Counted from the stretch's first letter, positions 1-12,753 are shown. The stretch is 64,000 bases of DNA from Lentinus brumalis (GCA_001792895.1 MARA01000001.1:806001-870000), one strand, 5' to 3'. A program made the numbers and translations. The notes: generated by a model from the letters alone, not told the origin.

Positions 1-2371
1 TCACAGGAGCCGAGAACGCGCACGAGAAGGTTCTCTTTCGTCATGCGCTTCGTGGCGAACGCGAGGGCGAGCGTGACCGCAAGCGGCAAACCTAGCGGAT
101 AGAAGATCAGCATGACACATGACGCAAGGGTTCAATGAGGCTAGCAAACCTTCTGGCACGGCCACAACGATGAGCGTCACGGATATGATAAGAATCTGGA
201 CGAATGCAATGCCCCACTGGCTCGGTGTCCGCTGGGGATTGTGCGTTCCGAGCTGAACGAAGAATCGGATCATCAACGCCGTGAAGAGAATGAGGCCAGC
301 GGCACTGCCAAGCTTCGCGATGAGCTCTGCGAGGTTGTTCAACTTCAGCTGAAGTGGCGTGTTCTCCGTGTCGCCCCGCAGCGCTACAAAGATTCTGTCA
401 ATGGAACGAACGTTGACTCGGGCCGAACTGTGCACTACGTACCCATCATGATACGACCGTTGAAAGACCGCGTACCGACCGCGATCACCACATAGCTGCC
501 GTACCCCTCGAGAACCTTGCTGCCACTGATCATGAAACAGTCGGTGTGCTTGCCAGCCTCCCCTCCGTCGGATCCGTCCTTCAGGCAGTCCTCGTACGAC
601 ATCTTCTTGATTGCGTCCGACTCGCCAGTGGCGCCGGACTCGTCGCACTTGACATTGTGGCCAGATAGGAAGACTCCGTCGCAGGGGATGATCTCACCGG
701 GTTCAACCAGCGCGACATCGCCAACCACAACCTCCTTGATGTCGATAACCATCTCGACGCCGTCGCGGATGACCTTGACGCCACGTTCCTCCTTCTTCTC
801 GTTGAGGGCTTGGAACTGACGCTCCTTCTGCCAGTCATTGAGAGAGCCAACCATGACCTTGATAGCGACTATTAGACACGGCCATGTACCCAGATCGAAG
901 CTGACACTTACGACGATGATAATGGCGACCATGATGGCGACGCCTTCCACCCAGTCCACCGGTGGCTCTCCGGCAGGTCGTGGGGTGCCGAAGTCCTGGA
1001 AGAAACCGAGAGCGAGGGACACGACAGCGGCAATCGACAGCAGCACCTATAGCGCAAACATGATCAGAAAAATTCTGAATAGGACGAAACTTGACGTACC
1101 AAGACTTTGTCCTTGAGGGCCAACCACATGAGCTGCAGCAGCGACTTTGTCTTGCGAGTTGGAAGTATGTTCGCGCCGTAGACGCGACGCCGCTCCTCAA
1201 GACTCGCCTCAAATGTCGGCCCGTCCTCGACGTCGCCGACATCCGAGGCCGACTCCCCTAACGGCACGCCACCGCCCTCCTCGCCTCCGGGGCCTGTCAG
1301 CACCAGCTTCGGCACGTCACCAGCAGTGGTATCCGGTTGCCGATCATGGCGCTGCGACGCGCCAACGCCAGCACCAGTTACGGGTCTGACATCCTTGTCG
1401 GACTTGCCATGTTGCGGTTGCGACACGGGGGCGGACGGACCAAGCGACTTCTTGCCCAGACCTCGCTTCCTGTTCGTGCCAAGACCCTTCAGCAACCCGG
1501 TGACGCCACCCATCTCCTTCAGCAGATCCATATTCTTCGGGTCGACGAGAGAGGCGAGCTTGTAGGGCTTGAAAGGGAACACGCCTGCGTCGATGCTCTC
1601 GTCCTGGGCGAGGTCGAGCACCGGACGCGCCTCCTCTTGCTGCCCCTCTGCGCCCTCGTCCCCTGACTTCTTGGGATGTGCGTCGTCATCGAGTTTCGGG
1701 CGACTGATAGAGCGCGAACGCATCGTCGTGCCATCGACCGACGCGCCGTCATAATGCGTCTGAGTCGGCGAAGCGATGGTGCTGGCCTCCCCACCGGTGT
1801 GTTGCGGTGTCAGCGGTTGCAGCGAGATGCTGTGCGAGTCGGGCTCCGTGCCCTCCGTGCTGCCCTCCATTGAGCTGGCGACCGAGCCCTTTCTCTTGTG
1901 CTGGTAGTGCGGGGTGAGAAGGTTAAGTGACGACATACCGGTCTTCTCGTCCGGACGGTTCTCTCGCAAAGCAAGGGTGGTAGGTGCAGCAAAGTGAACA
2001 GAGCTTCGCGTGGATAGGGTGGGAGAGGGAGGAACGTGGGTTTCCATTGAGCTTGTGAAACTTGGAGACGGTGATCCTGGGGACAGAGAGGGCGTGTTTG
2101 GTGACGGCGCGTCAAGAGACGACCGCGGGGCGCTGCCAGGAACGCTGAGCGGGGAGAGGTAAGCGGAGTGGGGTGAACGAGAGGCAGAAGCGGAAGACAA
2201 CGCTCCCAGGTCGGTGTTTGTCGCGTCGGGGGCATGGTGGTCGTCAGGCGGAGAAAGGGCGAGGTTGGGGGTGGAGGAGAGGTCGGTGGTGACGATGGCG
2301 GGAATGTCGGGCTTGCTGTCGGCGTGGGTCATGTTCGGGGGCGTCGTCGTCGTCGTCGGGAGAAAGGGCAA
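1..2371 (-). CDS. PMC1: P2B-type Ca2+-transporting ATPase (PMC1-like), N-terminal part
   Basis: ATP-driven Ca2+ pump of the vacuolar or plasma membrane that clears cytosolic Ca2+. Exon 1 runs from an ATG at 2371 (a second in-frame ATG is at 2332) to 1100 and encodes a long Ser/Pro-rich cytosolic N-terminus ending in the usual RRxxYGxNxLP block. Later exons carry the first membrane helices, VNDW-type linker (here SLNDWQKERQF), the actuator-domain TGES loop (CDESGATGESD, near 640) and the PEGLPLAVTLALAF helix, split by an intron after PEG near 160. The window ends at LLVRVLGSC, just before the expected DKTGT phosphorylation site, so the catalytic half lies outside. Introns were placed by GT-AG and frame: about 1099-1047, one near 905, one near 440, one near 160. 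Family assignment is strong; PMC1 versus another P2B paralogue is inferred from the long N-terminus. Confidence 0.93.
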
Positions 2372-4632
2372 GAGAGGCGTGTAGTCGCGCGGAGACGGGG
2401 AACATGAACGTTAGGACGACGCCGACTTTATCCCAACTCAACTTCCATGGACTCTTCCAACACACAGCCTTGGCCTTGGCGCCTGCCTGGGCACCGGCGT
2501 CTAGGGCTTTTCCCCCTTAAATACGCCCTTGGCAGTTGCTTGAGTTACCTTATCGAATCCGCACTCCGCACACCGACGACACAGGCACACGCTTTCTCCA
2601 CACCCTATCCATGCTTCTCATCCTGCTCGACCCCGCAGGCAGTGGTGCTGCGGCACACCCAGTAGTCCACAGTACCCCACGCTCTTTTGTTGAACAGATG
2701 CAAACCACAATTGCAGGACTGCAGTACTTAGTATGTACACAAGTCCGCTCCAGCCTTCTCTTGTTTCACTGCATCGTTCGAGGTTCTTTGGCAGGTCACA
2801 AAGAGTTTCCTCGGCAGCTATTGTGATCATCGCCGCGTCGACGATCCACTCGTCGCATGTCGTCGTTCCTTCATCGTCTCCGTCAACCACTTCAGAATGC
2901 AATCGTCGGTATTGTCTCGGGAACGGACAGAATGCAAGATCGTTGACATACATCTGGTCTAGCTCGCACGCGCTGAGAATGAATCATAAAGAAGATACGA
3001 CCCGGCGCAGTGTGAGCGGTACTCCATTTCATCGAATGGACCTTTCCACCTGGATCACGCCGCCCAGTTGACGACTGGAAGTACCTGTCATGGCGTCACC
3101 TCATACGGACCTCCTTCGTCATCGGGCAAGACATGGCCCCGCCTCGGTACCGTCCCTCCACCGCGCATGCGCTGTTAACCAGATGACCGCCTCCGCTCTC
3201 TCCTGGACTCCTCAGGCATAGCTCTAACTGTATCACTTGCTTGACAGGACACACCGGGACGCGCTGTTCCTAGTCATCTGCCTTCTGTGACATAGACATC
3301 TCGACTTGTCGCCATTGCCTCCATCTACGCAGCGCGGAGTTCGCCGACACCTCGTATGCGGAACATAGATCTAACCTACCTGGTACGTGGCTCAATCCGA
3401 TTCTGTTTGCACTGACAGTACTCATCTGATCACATATCTCAATATTAGGCTTCGCGGGACATAAGAAGACTCTCATGTCTGCACAGGCCCGAAGTCGCAA
3501 GTATGGCGCGTCCGACTCCTAGGACCTACACCTCGAACAGCCTCCCAAGCTCCAACACTGCTCGGGCCGGAGCTTCCAGGCTGAACTTGAACCCATATGG
3601 AGCGGCCTGGCGTACAAATCTCACCTGCAGTGCCCGCGGCGGCGAAAATGCGCAGTAACGTAGAATACCGTGAGTCACCCAAGTTTGGACTCGTGACCCT
3701 GAGGGCGCTGCAGCATTCAGTACTGCAGAGAGGCCCCGAAGCTTGATCTGACCCTGAGGGAATTCGGGAATTCGCAGCGCTCCGCTTCTCAATCTCTCGA
3801 GTACATCTCGGGAATATCACCGGCTATTGGCCAGGACAGCGTGCGCTCAGTTTTTTTTTTGCACGGCGTCTCATTCCGCTCCGAGCCCCCAAGATGGCGC
3901 TTTCGAACACCAAGGGTTACGGTAGGGCGCCGCGGAGCTTGTCGTGAGCGTACTAACTTGCCTTCTCTGTGATTTATATCAGCCCTGTCCACAAGCTATG
4001 TCTCCGTGTACATTCCTCGCATCGATAAATGGAGAGTAAATCTTCAGTCGTATGCTCGCGCTCAGGGCGGGTCTCGGGTGCACGGATCCGCCCGACCAAT
4101 AATCCTGAGCCTGAGGTACATCGCTCGGAGATGCTATGTAGGACGATGTCGTAAATGCCGGAAACTTGTGTGCACTGCCTTTGGCCTTCAAACTTTCACA
4201 CTGACAGAATGATGCGGCCATGAGGTCCGGGATCCAATATTTTGTGTCTCATCATTCACACCCACAAGAGATGTTCCTACGCTCCGCCCACAAGCATACA
4301 CTAACCGCATGTGCGGGCGAACGAACCGGTGAGCGCGTCATATGCGTGTTACGCGTTGAGTCGACAGCGTCGCAGCGAGAGCCTGATCAAGCGCGTCACT
4401 CGGAAGGAGAAGGAGGACCCTTGGCCTCATGTTCTCCATGGGATGTCTCCCGAGCTCGTGGTGAGCTCGTGAGCCTCCAGCACGCTGCGGCAGGGCTTCA
4501 ATCGACGCATGTCTGGTCTTCTCGAGGCGTATGTGCACCCATGACCGCTTTGCGATAGCAGACGGACATACAAGGTTGTCGTGGGCCTTCATGCGAACCT
4601 ACCTGAATGACGGCATCCCTGACATGCGGATA
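2372..4632. other. Intergenic, no gene recognised
   Basis: About 2.3 kb upstream of the Ca2+-ATPase. Short open frames on both strands show no recognisable domain, no consistent exon pattern and no fungal motif. The first 300 bases presumably hold the ATPase promoter; a pyrimidine-rich tract lies near 2500-2530. An A/T homopolymer of nine T sits at about 3850. Nothing else can be supported. Confidence 0.6.
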
Positions 4633-4909
4633 CTGTACCATTTCGAATTGTTCGACCAGCCCTGTGACCCGTGACAGGTCGATTTCGTCGAACATATTCG
4701 ACCAGCCGGCCGGTGACCGTGACATTGGGCGAAAATTCGACCAAAATTAGCCACAAATAGGGCGCGCGACAGCGCGCCGCCCCCGGCATATGTTAGCGCC
4801 GGCCGGGTGGTTTCGACCAGCCTCCGAGTGACGCGTGACAGACGCCCAAATTCCGACCAATTCGGGGGCCTGTTATGCGTGACTGGTCGAACAATTCGAA
4901 ATGGTACAG
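4633..4909. mobile_element. Tc1/mariner-like MITE, 277 bp
   Basis: A non-autonomous inverted-repeat element. The two ends are perfect 27-bp inverted repeats (4633-4659 and 4883-4909), beginning CTGTACCATTTCG and ending CGAAATGGTACAG. Both are flanked by TA (4631-4632 and 4910-4911), the target duplication typical of Tc1/mariner/pogo transposons. It has no coding capacity. The interior is built from a loosely repeated unit, TTCGACCAGCC followed by GTGAC..GTGACA, visible three times (from about 4650, 4699 and 4813). The perfect ends suggest a recent insertion or a family under gene conversion. The superfamily call rests on TSD and length only; no transposase is in the window. Confidence 0.88.
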
Positions 4910-4911
4910 TA

Positions 4912-7751
4912 TCTGGTGGGAGTCACGTACGGATTCAGTACTACGGTAACCTTCAGTGCTGGAGGTTCTTACGCGATCAGCCTCAGATGATAAGTAATTC
5001 TCCGACCAATGGCAATGAAGTTGGCATCGGAACTGGGTTCAAGCTGTTGTGCTCCTCGTCTTCCGAGGAACCAACCCGCAAATTTGTCTCGTACTACTCA
5101 GCCCAGTACCAACCAGGGCAGTGCTCTGAAATAAATACACGAAATACGTATCGAGCCTGCAGGCTGTAGTCCACGATCAGATCGGTCTCTACCGCACAAC
5201 TCGAACACACGAGCGCTCGACAGTGCCAAGTAGAGTCACCTCGTCCGAGACCAGACGGAGGCATCCCGCATTGGACAAGTCCGATCATAGCTTGGTAGGT
5301 GATTCCCTAAAGCTTTTCGTTCCATTCAAAGCCTCATGCACAATCGCGTCCTACTAGAGTGAAACTCGATGATCGGCTGGACGATCATGGCTTCCAGTTA
5401 TTCCAAACGAGTGTCGCGCCTCGTCCGTCATACTTACCCAAGACTGAAACCAGAGTGCGCGCAGCAGCACATTACGCATTCATGCACCGGCGTGGCGGAC
5501 GATCGGCCTTGGCCGATCCGTCGTGAAAGAGTCTGGCAGCTACGCAGGGTCCCTTCGCTGCGACCCCGCACAGGTATACGCCTCAGCATCGAAGGAGGCA
5601 CTGTTTCTCGCGGGAGAAGAGCCCGTTGTCGCGAGCCAGGGGTGAGTTCCATGGAAGCAGGGAAGGTCACTAAAGTGAGAACACCGATCAGTGTGCAATT
5701 CTCCCGCCTCGGCGCACAGCTTACAGACGGTGGATCCAAGGAGCATGGAAACGAGAAGACGTACACGTTGCGGGAGATCGTGGGCCAAGCGAGTACGCTT
5801 ATTGGATGCTAGTGGGAAATGGGAGGCGGCGCGGCGGGCATTGAGTGTAAGTCCGCATTACGATTACGCTGTCGGAGGCATTTGCGGCTGCGCATGCTAA
5901 GTGAACACAGGTCGGCGAGGCGTAGGTATACGTACCACAGATCGCGGTACAGTATCTTACTGTACGTGGGACGAAAAATGCTACACCCGACTGCGGATGG
6001 ACACGACTGTCGGCCCAGGTGTGACCGACCACTTGGGAAGGCTATTTGGCCACTGCTTGCAAAGTGGTTAGCACCTGTACCTCGCCTGCACGCATACCGG
6101 CTCACAACCGCCACGATTCTTGTTCCCACACAGGATTCCACAGTCGGAGCACGATCGCTACGCCGAGAGCATGCCTAGCCACCGACTAAACAGGTGCTCG
6201 TGATTTCAGCTGCATGCCCCGAAAGTTTTCGACAAGCTTGCACCGGTACACTTAATTGTTCAACTTCAGCGAACAATAGCTCGGCTCGAATGCACATAGT
6301 TCAGCCGTAGGCATGTGCGTCGCATTGCTTCCTGTCTTGCCACAGTCAATTTTGCTCAACGTGAACCCGACGTTCATATCCACAGACGTACTCGCTGTGT
6401 CCGCATGCATACGTGGCCTCTCGGACGAGCACTCAACGCAGCTCACCTGTCCCACCCCACAGCGGCGCCCGACATGTTCCGCGCACAGCATGACAGCTTG
6501 AGCTCCGAGTAGAAAGCCTGTCCACGCTTTCGAAGGGGCTTGGAGCACAGACCGCAACGGTGCCGGATGTACATCCTTGAGCCCATGAGAGGGGGAGGCA
6601 CAGTCCTGCGCAGCTACGGAGGGACGGGGCGGCGAGGTCGCCGCGTCAGTTCTCTGGGGACGGAGGGATTTCGGCCAGGACCCCGACTTCTCGAGGCTGT
6701 ACATGCTTCCCAGGAATTTCTGACGGTCAGATCCAGCAGTGTAACCATATGGAGCAGGAGGTTCCTCAGCACAGATAGCGCACGGCTCCTGTCTCCTGAA
6801 GTATCGAGCAGACGAGAGCACTCGCGAGTGTTGAGCAGGCTGGCTTGGAGCTGCATAGAGCTGCATGTGGTTCGCGTAACAGAAGCGGTGCACAGCCTCA
6901 CCAGCCGGTCCGAATTAGGTTGCCGGCTGTGCGCAATCGAGATTTACTACCCTATTAGGAAGGTGATGTGGTTCAGCGGTCTTCACCGACTTCCTTGAAA
7001 ATCCTGAACAATGGTCACCAAAATCGCGTCCTATAGTACAGTCTCTTCACCTGGATGGTCGCGCGGGTACGTTGACAGCTTTTACAATAATTTCAGGCAA
7101 CGCGCAATGGCACTCGTTCACGAATCGGAGCAGTGGGGAAATTTTACTCAGGCAGATGGCTCAGGCCCAGGACACCATTGATGGCACGCGCTGGGCATCT
7201 TGTGCCACTCAACTTTCCTTAGTGGCACCCATGCCGAGACGTTGAATTTCCAGAGAGAACAGATCAAATGCTGGAACTGTCTTGCCAATCAATGGTGAGC
7301 CGCGGCGCGCGCTGCTCGTTGATTTCACCTCGCTACGGGGTAATCCTACGAAAACGAGGAGAACAGGCGTTCAAGAACGACACGACTTCTAGTCGAGCGC
7401 AGTTCTGATAGTGCGCCCCAGTGCACAGGCGCTTAGGCGTCTGATTCATGATAGAAGCCCACCTGTCCTAGTGTCACATATGGACGTGACCTTGTCGAAC
7501 CTCCTCCCAGGCGCAGCAGACTTTTGCCCCGGCGATGACTTCTCAGTGCTTGAGCTAGCCCGCTCTCCACCACACTACGGGAACAAGGAGGAGATACATT
7601 CAGTACTCATGGCAACAGAACCGCACGACTACAGCGTGGTGTCTCCGCAATGACAAGCAAGGAAGAATCGGCATTACGACCCGTCGAACGCCAACAGGGT
7701 CCATGTCCGTAATTTGGCTCCCATTAGCCTATGAACATGAGCGGCTTCCGC
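4912..7751. other. Intergenic, no gene recognised
   Basis: About 2.8 kb between the MITE and the 3' end of the PEX11-like gene. Open frames of 100-210 codons occur on both strands (for example 6893-6252 minus), but they overlap one another, are rich in Arg/Ser/Cys and show no domain. A 19-bp palindrome (GTACAGTA / TACTGTAC, 5947-5965) resembles two abutted ends of the neighbouring MITE. It may be old transposon debris; nothing more is supported. Confidence 0.55.
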
Positions 7752-10025
7752 CTACATTTCGTCCAAGGCAGGCGCCTCGATGACATCCTTGAGCGGGTCT
7801 TCGATGTAGGGCGCGAGCTTCTCGTCCGTTGGCTCGACAGGGGGCGGTACGACGTCGCTGCCATTGAGAGGGGGCTGGAGCGCTGTTGCCTCCCAACCGC
7901 TCTTCCATGACGCGATGCTGGCAATGAGCCCGAAGAAGTCGAGCCAGACCTGCGGACGGGAGACGGATCCGGTCAGTACAACTCGTGGTAAGTTACAGCA
8001 TGCGCGCCCTCGGAAGACGGCGAAAATCCTCGGAATCCCAGCCTTGGGCACAGGAATACGTGGGAACACATGTGAACTGTGCTATGTGGCCGGGAGCAAG
8101 CGAATGTGGTACAAAGGAAGAAAATTGGTGGAAAGGATAAGTTACAGCAAGACTTACCGGGTTTGAGAAGATGCCCTTCTCAGTAGACCTGTGTCAAGAA
8201 ACGATCTCAGCAATCGGGGTGACGGCACGCATGGGAAAGACAAAGGCTGGAAGGGATATACGGAGGATCACGAAACGTCCCGCTCGCCCCGCTCGCGATT
8301 GCCTGCGATACCATCGCGATGTCCAATATCATCCGCGACCAGGGGCATTGTAGGCAGTACTGCATTGCCCATGATATAGGGACTGCGGCTGACTACTATG
8401 TCCGCTACTACGGCCCGCTGACGCGATCTCCAATGCCTTCATGCGACGCACGCAGTACGATATGTGGCAGATGAGGTACCCGACGGCAGATTGTCGCCCT
8501 CATCCTCAACAGCGACGCAGGGATGTCCGATACAATGCATGCAGGACGTCACAGGCTGAGGAAGCAGAACTGCGGCTCGTGCCTCGAACGTTGCCGCCTC
8601 GCTACCGAGTCCCGAGGCTGTGAGTCATATCCGATGTACGACAACGAGCTCGACATTGTCTCCGCTCAATCCAGAGCCATCCTGCCACTGTGGATTCACA
8701 CCGATATAGCGGAGCAGTTGCGGCGTGGAAGCTGGGGAACGAGCCGCTATCACGTGGGAAGAGAGCAGTACAGCCTCTACCATGGTCAAGTGTATGCCGT
8801 CGCGCGGCCAAGGGCACGATCAGGTTCCAAAAGATGATTCTCTAGGGTGCGCACAGCCCAGCGAGCCGCAGGGACTGGGCTGGGCGTATGTCATCTGCCA
8901 ACAAATCCGATGCGGGCAGTCGGGGACCTTCACCCTACATTGAACTGAAGGCACACGATAGCAACCGCAACGCACGACGGTGCTTTGAATCAGTGACAAG
9001 GGAAGGTACGTACCAGTGAATGGTGAGCGGAAGATACGCCAGGTTGACCACAAGCTCGTTGAGCATGGCGCTGCGCCTCTTCCGGATATCTTCCTTCTCG
9101 GCAGGCGTCGCGCCAGACTAAAAGAAAGGGCGAGAATAATGAGAACGCCGATCAAACGAAAAAACGGTATACCTGCCTTTGTTTTACTCAATGTACGCTC
9201 ACGTGCCTGGAGGAGCTTGCTGTCTTCGCGCAGATGCACGAGCTGGAGGACGACATAGGCCGCCCAGAAGCGAGTCGACCAGAGCCCGAGCTTGCCGAGG
9301 TCGAGTTGGATGCTCTTGCTGCTTGGCTTAGTGCGAATGAAGGGGATGAACGCGGTCACGGAAGGCAGGGCGACCTTGTCCGGTATGATGTCATGGGAGA
9401 GCAAGTAGTAGAGGTGCTCCAGGGGATAGTACCCCAGCATGGACCAGCCCTGGAGACGTTCAATGGTGCGGATTTTGCGCGTGGGCGACGGGTTCCTCTC
9501 CAGTGAGATTAGCCATTGGATGATAGGCAGGAGGCCTGGATAGGATACGGTAGGTTGGACGCTCAACCTGAGACAGCATGTGCGGACTTACCCCAGATCC
9601 TGAAGAACATCCGTGCATCACCAATGATACCCCCCAACTTCGCGAGTCTGTCTGCAGATGGACTGATGGGCGCCTTGCGCAGACCAGCGCCATGCTGAAG
9701 CCGTGCTCGCCATTGCAGGAACGGGACGATGAGCTTGACGGTGTATTGAATGATCTAAACGCCGTGACATCAGACGCGTCGACAGACGTAGCGTTCGGCA
9801 ACGAAGCACGCGACTGACCCCAAACAGCTTACTGTAACGCGTCCATGGTCAGTATCGCGAGCAAGACTCTTAAACAGACACGATACTCAACTCGCTGCCA
9901 CTCCATGTGCTCAAGAACCTGACAAGGTGGTCCAGGGTCTTGGAAGGCTGCAGCAACCCGAAAGATCCCAGTGTCAAGTCCTCGATGCGCGCGAGAGTCA
10001 GGGGCTTGGAGGACACCGCAGACAT
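7752..10025 (-). CDS. PEX11: Peroxisomal membrane protein PEX11 family
   Basis: PEX11 proteins elongate and divide peroxisomes. Read on the minus strand, exon 1 starts at ATG 10025 (MSAVSSKPLTLARIEDL) and reaches LDHLVRFLSTWSGSE. Exon 2 begins near 9757 with IIQYTVKLIVPFLQW and includes LGGIIGDARMFFRIW; exon 3 carries YYPLEHLYYLLSHDIIP and LWSTRFWAAYVVLQLVHLR; exon 4 ends LAYLPLTIHW. A 31-nt micro-exon (8188-8158) encodes STEKGIFSNP, and the last exon from 7949 gives VWLDFFGLIASIASWKSGWE and the stop. This order is diagnostic of the family. An 825-nt intron (9013-8189) is far longer than its neighbours and shows no recognisable content. Two junctions are uncertain: the exon 1 donor near 9880, and the one after SKLLQ near 9200, where a GC-AG intron or a one-base error is needed. 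Confidence 0.87.
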
Positions 10026-10750
10026 GGTGGTGAGGTCAAGAGGTGGTCAAGAGAATGTTGACTTGCTACCCGCAGCTGAACGTTTGGCAAGCTCACTGAG
10101 CTGCAATCCGACGCTACCCCGCCGGCGGCTGGACGATCCCGGACCGGTCCAGCGCTCCCGCGACGGCTGTGGGAAAGCATTAGGTAAGCTCACACGCCTA
10201 TAAGAGCCCCGCCGCTCTGCAGCATTTTTCTTTCCTTAGAACAAATCCCTGCGGACACAAAAGTTCGGGCTTGGGGTGCCCGTCTCCTCGTCCGCGTTCC
10301 AGTCCGCTAGAATCACTAGGTCTTTCCCTGACGTCGCTCTTCTCCGCTTCAACTGGTTTCCACTGTCTACGAGGCATCGCTTCGGCTGGAGCTCATGACA
10401 AGGTGGAGGGAATTGGAAGGGGAGGTGCGATTCTCAAGAAGACCGACATTCCAACAGTCTTCTTCATAGGTCCCGTAGCATGTATGTGTCGTACTTCCCA
10501 TGTCTCCTTGCAATGCACGCTTGTCACCCCCATAATTCCTCTATTGCGCGATCGATGCTCATGCGAAGTTATAACACTCATGATGAACGGTGCAAAATTT
10601 GCTGCTACAGTTGTAGCGATTGTCTGTGCCAACGAACAGTTTGAATATTCAATGTGGACTCGATTGCGACTGTTTCATGATCTGCTCAAGCACAAACAAC
10701 TGCGTAGACGAAGAACCTTCAACACCTATTTTCCCCATTCATGACATTCG
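10026..10750. other. Intergenic between PEX11 5' end and F-box gene 1 3' end
   Basis: About 725 bases holding the presumed PEX11 promoter and the 3' flank of the F-box gene. Plus-strand frames here are shadows without domain similarity. No repeat or RNA gene was seen. Confidence 0.5.
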
Positions 10751-12435
10751 TCAAGTACACAACCCGTCGCACAGAACAGAGACCTGAGCGTCGCACCGTG
10801 TTCTCACCATTCGGTATGGCATCGTGGCCTCCACTGGGCCCTCGAAGATGGGTGTGTCCTCCTCGGTATACCTGTCAAGTATCAGGAACGGAAGTGTTTC
10901 TTCGCGCTTTGCGTCCGATCCGTCCTTCGCATGCCTCACTCCTTCGTGTACGTCAAGCACAGCGACGTCTGCCCCCGGTGCAGTGGAGGGAACATACACA
11001 GAGACTGCGACGCGTGAGCAAAGCGTACGGATGCTCGCTGAGTAGCTTGTCTGGTACGGAACGAGGACGAGACGCGCCCCACGGGCTCCCCAGTCTTTCC
11101 AAGATAGCTTGCGCCTGCGTCCGTGTACTTGGGCGAGTATCGTCGAGATAGGGATGACGGCAACGAGCCAAACGCTATCCTGCTGCGACGACTCGTGGCG
11201 GACATCATATTCCATCACGAGCACGGTGAGGCTGGGATCGCACTCGAAGTGAGGGGAGCAGTCTGGCGTCTCGGGCGGACGCTGGATGGAGCTCGTACAA
11301 TACGAGGCCTCGAAGCCTTCGCCGAGCGCGGGCATCTTGAGGTCGCAGACGAGCGTCCCAGTGTTTCCGCCTCGAGCGGCCGTACGATACACAGTGAGGT
11401 CGTACTTTGAGATCTTCAGGACGTGCGTGGCGTCCAAGATGTGGCAGCGCGTATGATACTCCATCTCGCCCATGTCTTCGAATTCGTCGTCGAATTCGTC
11501 CTATTTTTGTCGTTCCCGTCAGCGAATGAACCCCGCGTAGGTGCATCTTCTGCTCACCGATTCCGATTCGCACCACACCATGGCGCCAGTCTTCCAATTG
11601 TATACGGACATGCAGATGTCCATGCCAACAACAGTGCATCCGACGAGATCGCCGAATATCTCGATGTCAGCCTGGGGATTAGACAAGCCGAGGATAGATC
11701 CGTCGTAGAAATTTCGATACGCCGCGAGGGGATGGGTCTCTCCGTCACCAGAGAGCGACAATGCGTAACAATCAGGGTACCTTTTAGTATGATCGCACAC
11801 GACGTCAAGGCGATCCTCGTTACTGAGAGATGGACATACTCACTCCTCTTCGTCCTGTGGTAGCACCATCAACACCAGCAAGTCTTGGGCGATATCCACG
11901 GCATAGGTACAGGACGGAAGAAGCTCTAGTTCGGGACCTCCCTGCTCCGGCAACTGCGAGAGGTCCACGATCCAGGCCTTCTCTGGGACTCCGCTGAAGA
12001 AGGACGCAGGCCTTCGGATGACCAGCTGAGACTGGTCGTAATCAAGATTCACAAAGAGGCCACCAGCGTCGGAGTAATCCGGAGAGGGCCGCTGACCGGT
12101 GGGGATCGTCCCCGTCTTCCAGGTGTTCTCGTATTCTGCCAGCTGTGCCAACCGCTCTGAGATCGATGAGCCTCCCGGTGGGCCTTCTCGCATTCCCGCC
12201 GCATGAAAGACGAGCTTGTTTCGCAATGACGGCGCTTCGTCAACGAGCGTTTTGAATGCACGATTGACCTGACAACGTTCAATCGTGAGCAGCATACTTG
12301 CAAGATGGACCAGTTGTTCCGCACTTTTGAGCACGACATCAGATCGGTGGCGTCGAGTTCCCCAAGGATGCGTATAAGCAGTTCGTTAGCGAGTGCCCCA
12401 AACCCTTGTTGTTGGCGAACAGTTGTCCTCCGCAT
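10751..12435 (-). CDS. F-box domain protein, copy 1
   Basis: Probable substrate-recognition subunit of an SCF ubiquitin ligase. Exon 1 (12435-12325, 37 codons) encodes the F-box core FGALANELLIRILGELDATDLMSCSK. Exon 2 opens with VNRAFKTLVDEAPSLR and contains the ASFFSGVPEKAW block; exon 3 (YPDCYALSLSGDGETHPLA, MSVYNWKTG) and the long exon 4 (MGEMEYHTRCHILDATHVLK to the stop after GLCT) follow. Intron positions and phases match copy 2 at 15163-16895 throughout. Start chosen because exon 1 aligns with copy 2. Exon 4 has an acidic DEFDDEFED insert absent from copy 2. The C-terminal region resembles no named repeat domain I can identify; its target is unknown. Confidence 0.82.
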
Positions 12436-12753
12436 GGCGATGGCGTGGCATGTTGGCTGAGTGGATTCATGTGGTGAGATGACCCCTGGGAGGCGACAGT
12501 GGGAGGCAAGGGTGAGAGAGGCTTGGGAAGTCGGAGAAGAAGCTACCCACCACGCATGCACATCACATGACTGAAGAAGTCGAACCTTGCATGTCCTAGG
12601 TCTTCCACGCGAGTGGACGCAACACAGAACACAGCCTTACCTGTGGAGGACTGCGTAACAGAAACCAACCGTTGTCGTCGTCGCACAGTCATCATACAAT
12701 GTATAAACCTGAACAAACATCCGCTCGAAGTATTCGTAAGTGATTGCTTGAGA
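12436..12753. promoter_or_regulatory. Short intergenic region, F-box 1 promoter and ATG15 3' flank
   Basis: About 320 bases between the 5' end of F-box copy 1 and the stop of ATG15, both on the minus strand. The interval must contain the F-box promoter and ATG15 polyadenylation signals, but no specific element could be recognised. Confidence 0.4.

Noticed and set aside
6252..6893. 213-codon minus-strand frame
   Set aside because: No recognisable domain, overlapped by similar-length frames on the other strand, composition typical of GC-rich noise.
8195..9013. Frames inside the long PEX11 intron as a nested gene
   Set aside because: Frames of at most about 105 codons with no domain; the PEX11 exons on both sides explain the interval as an intron.
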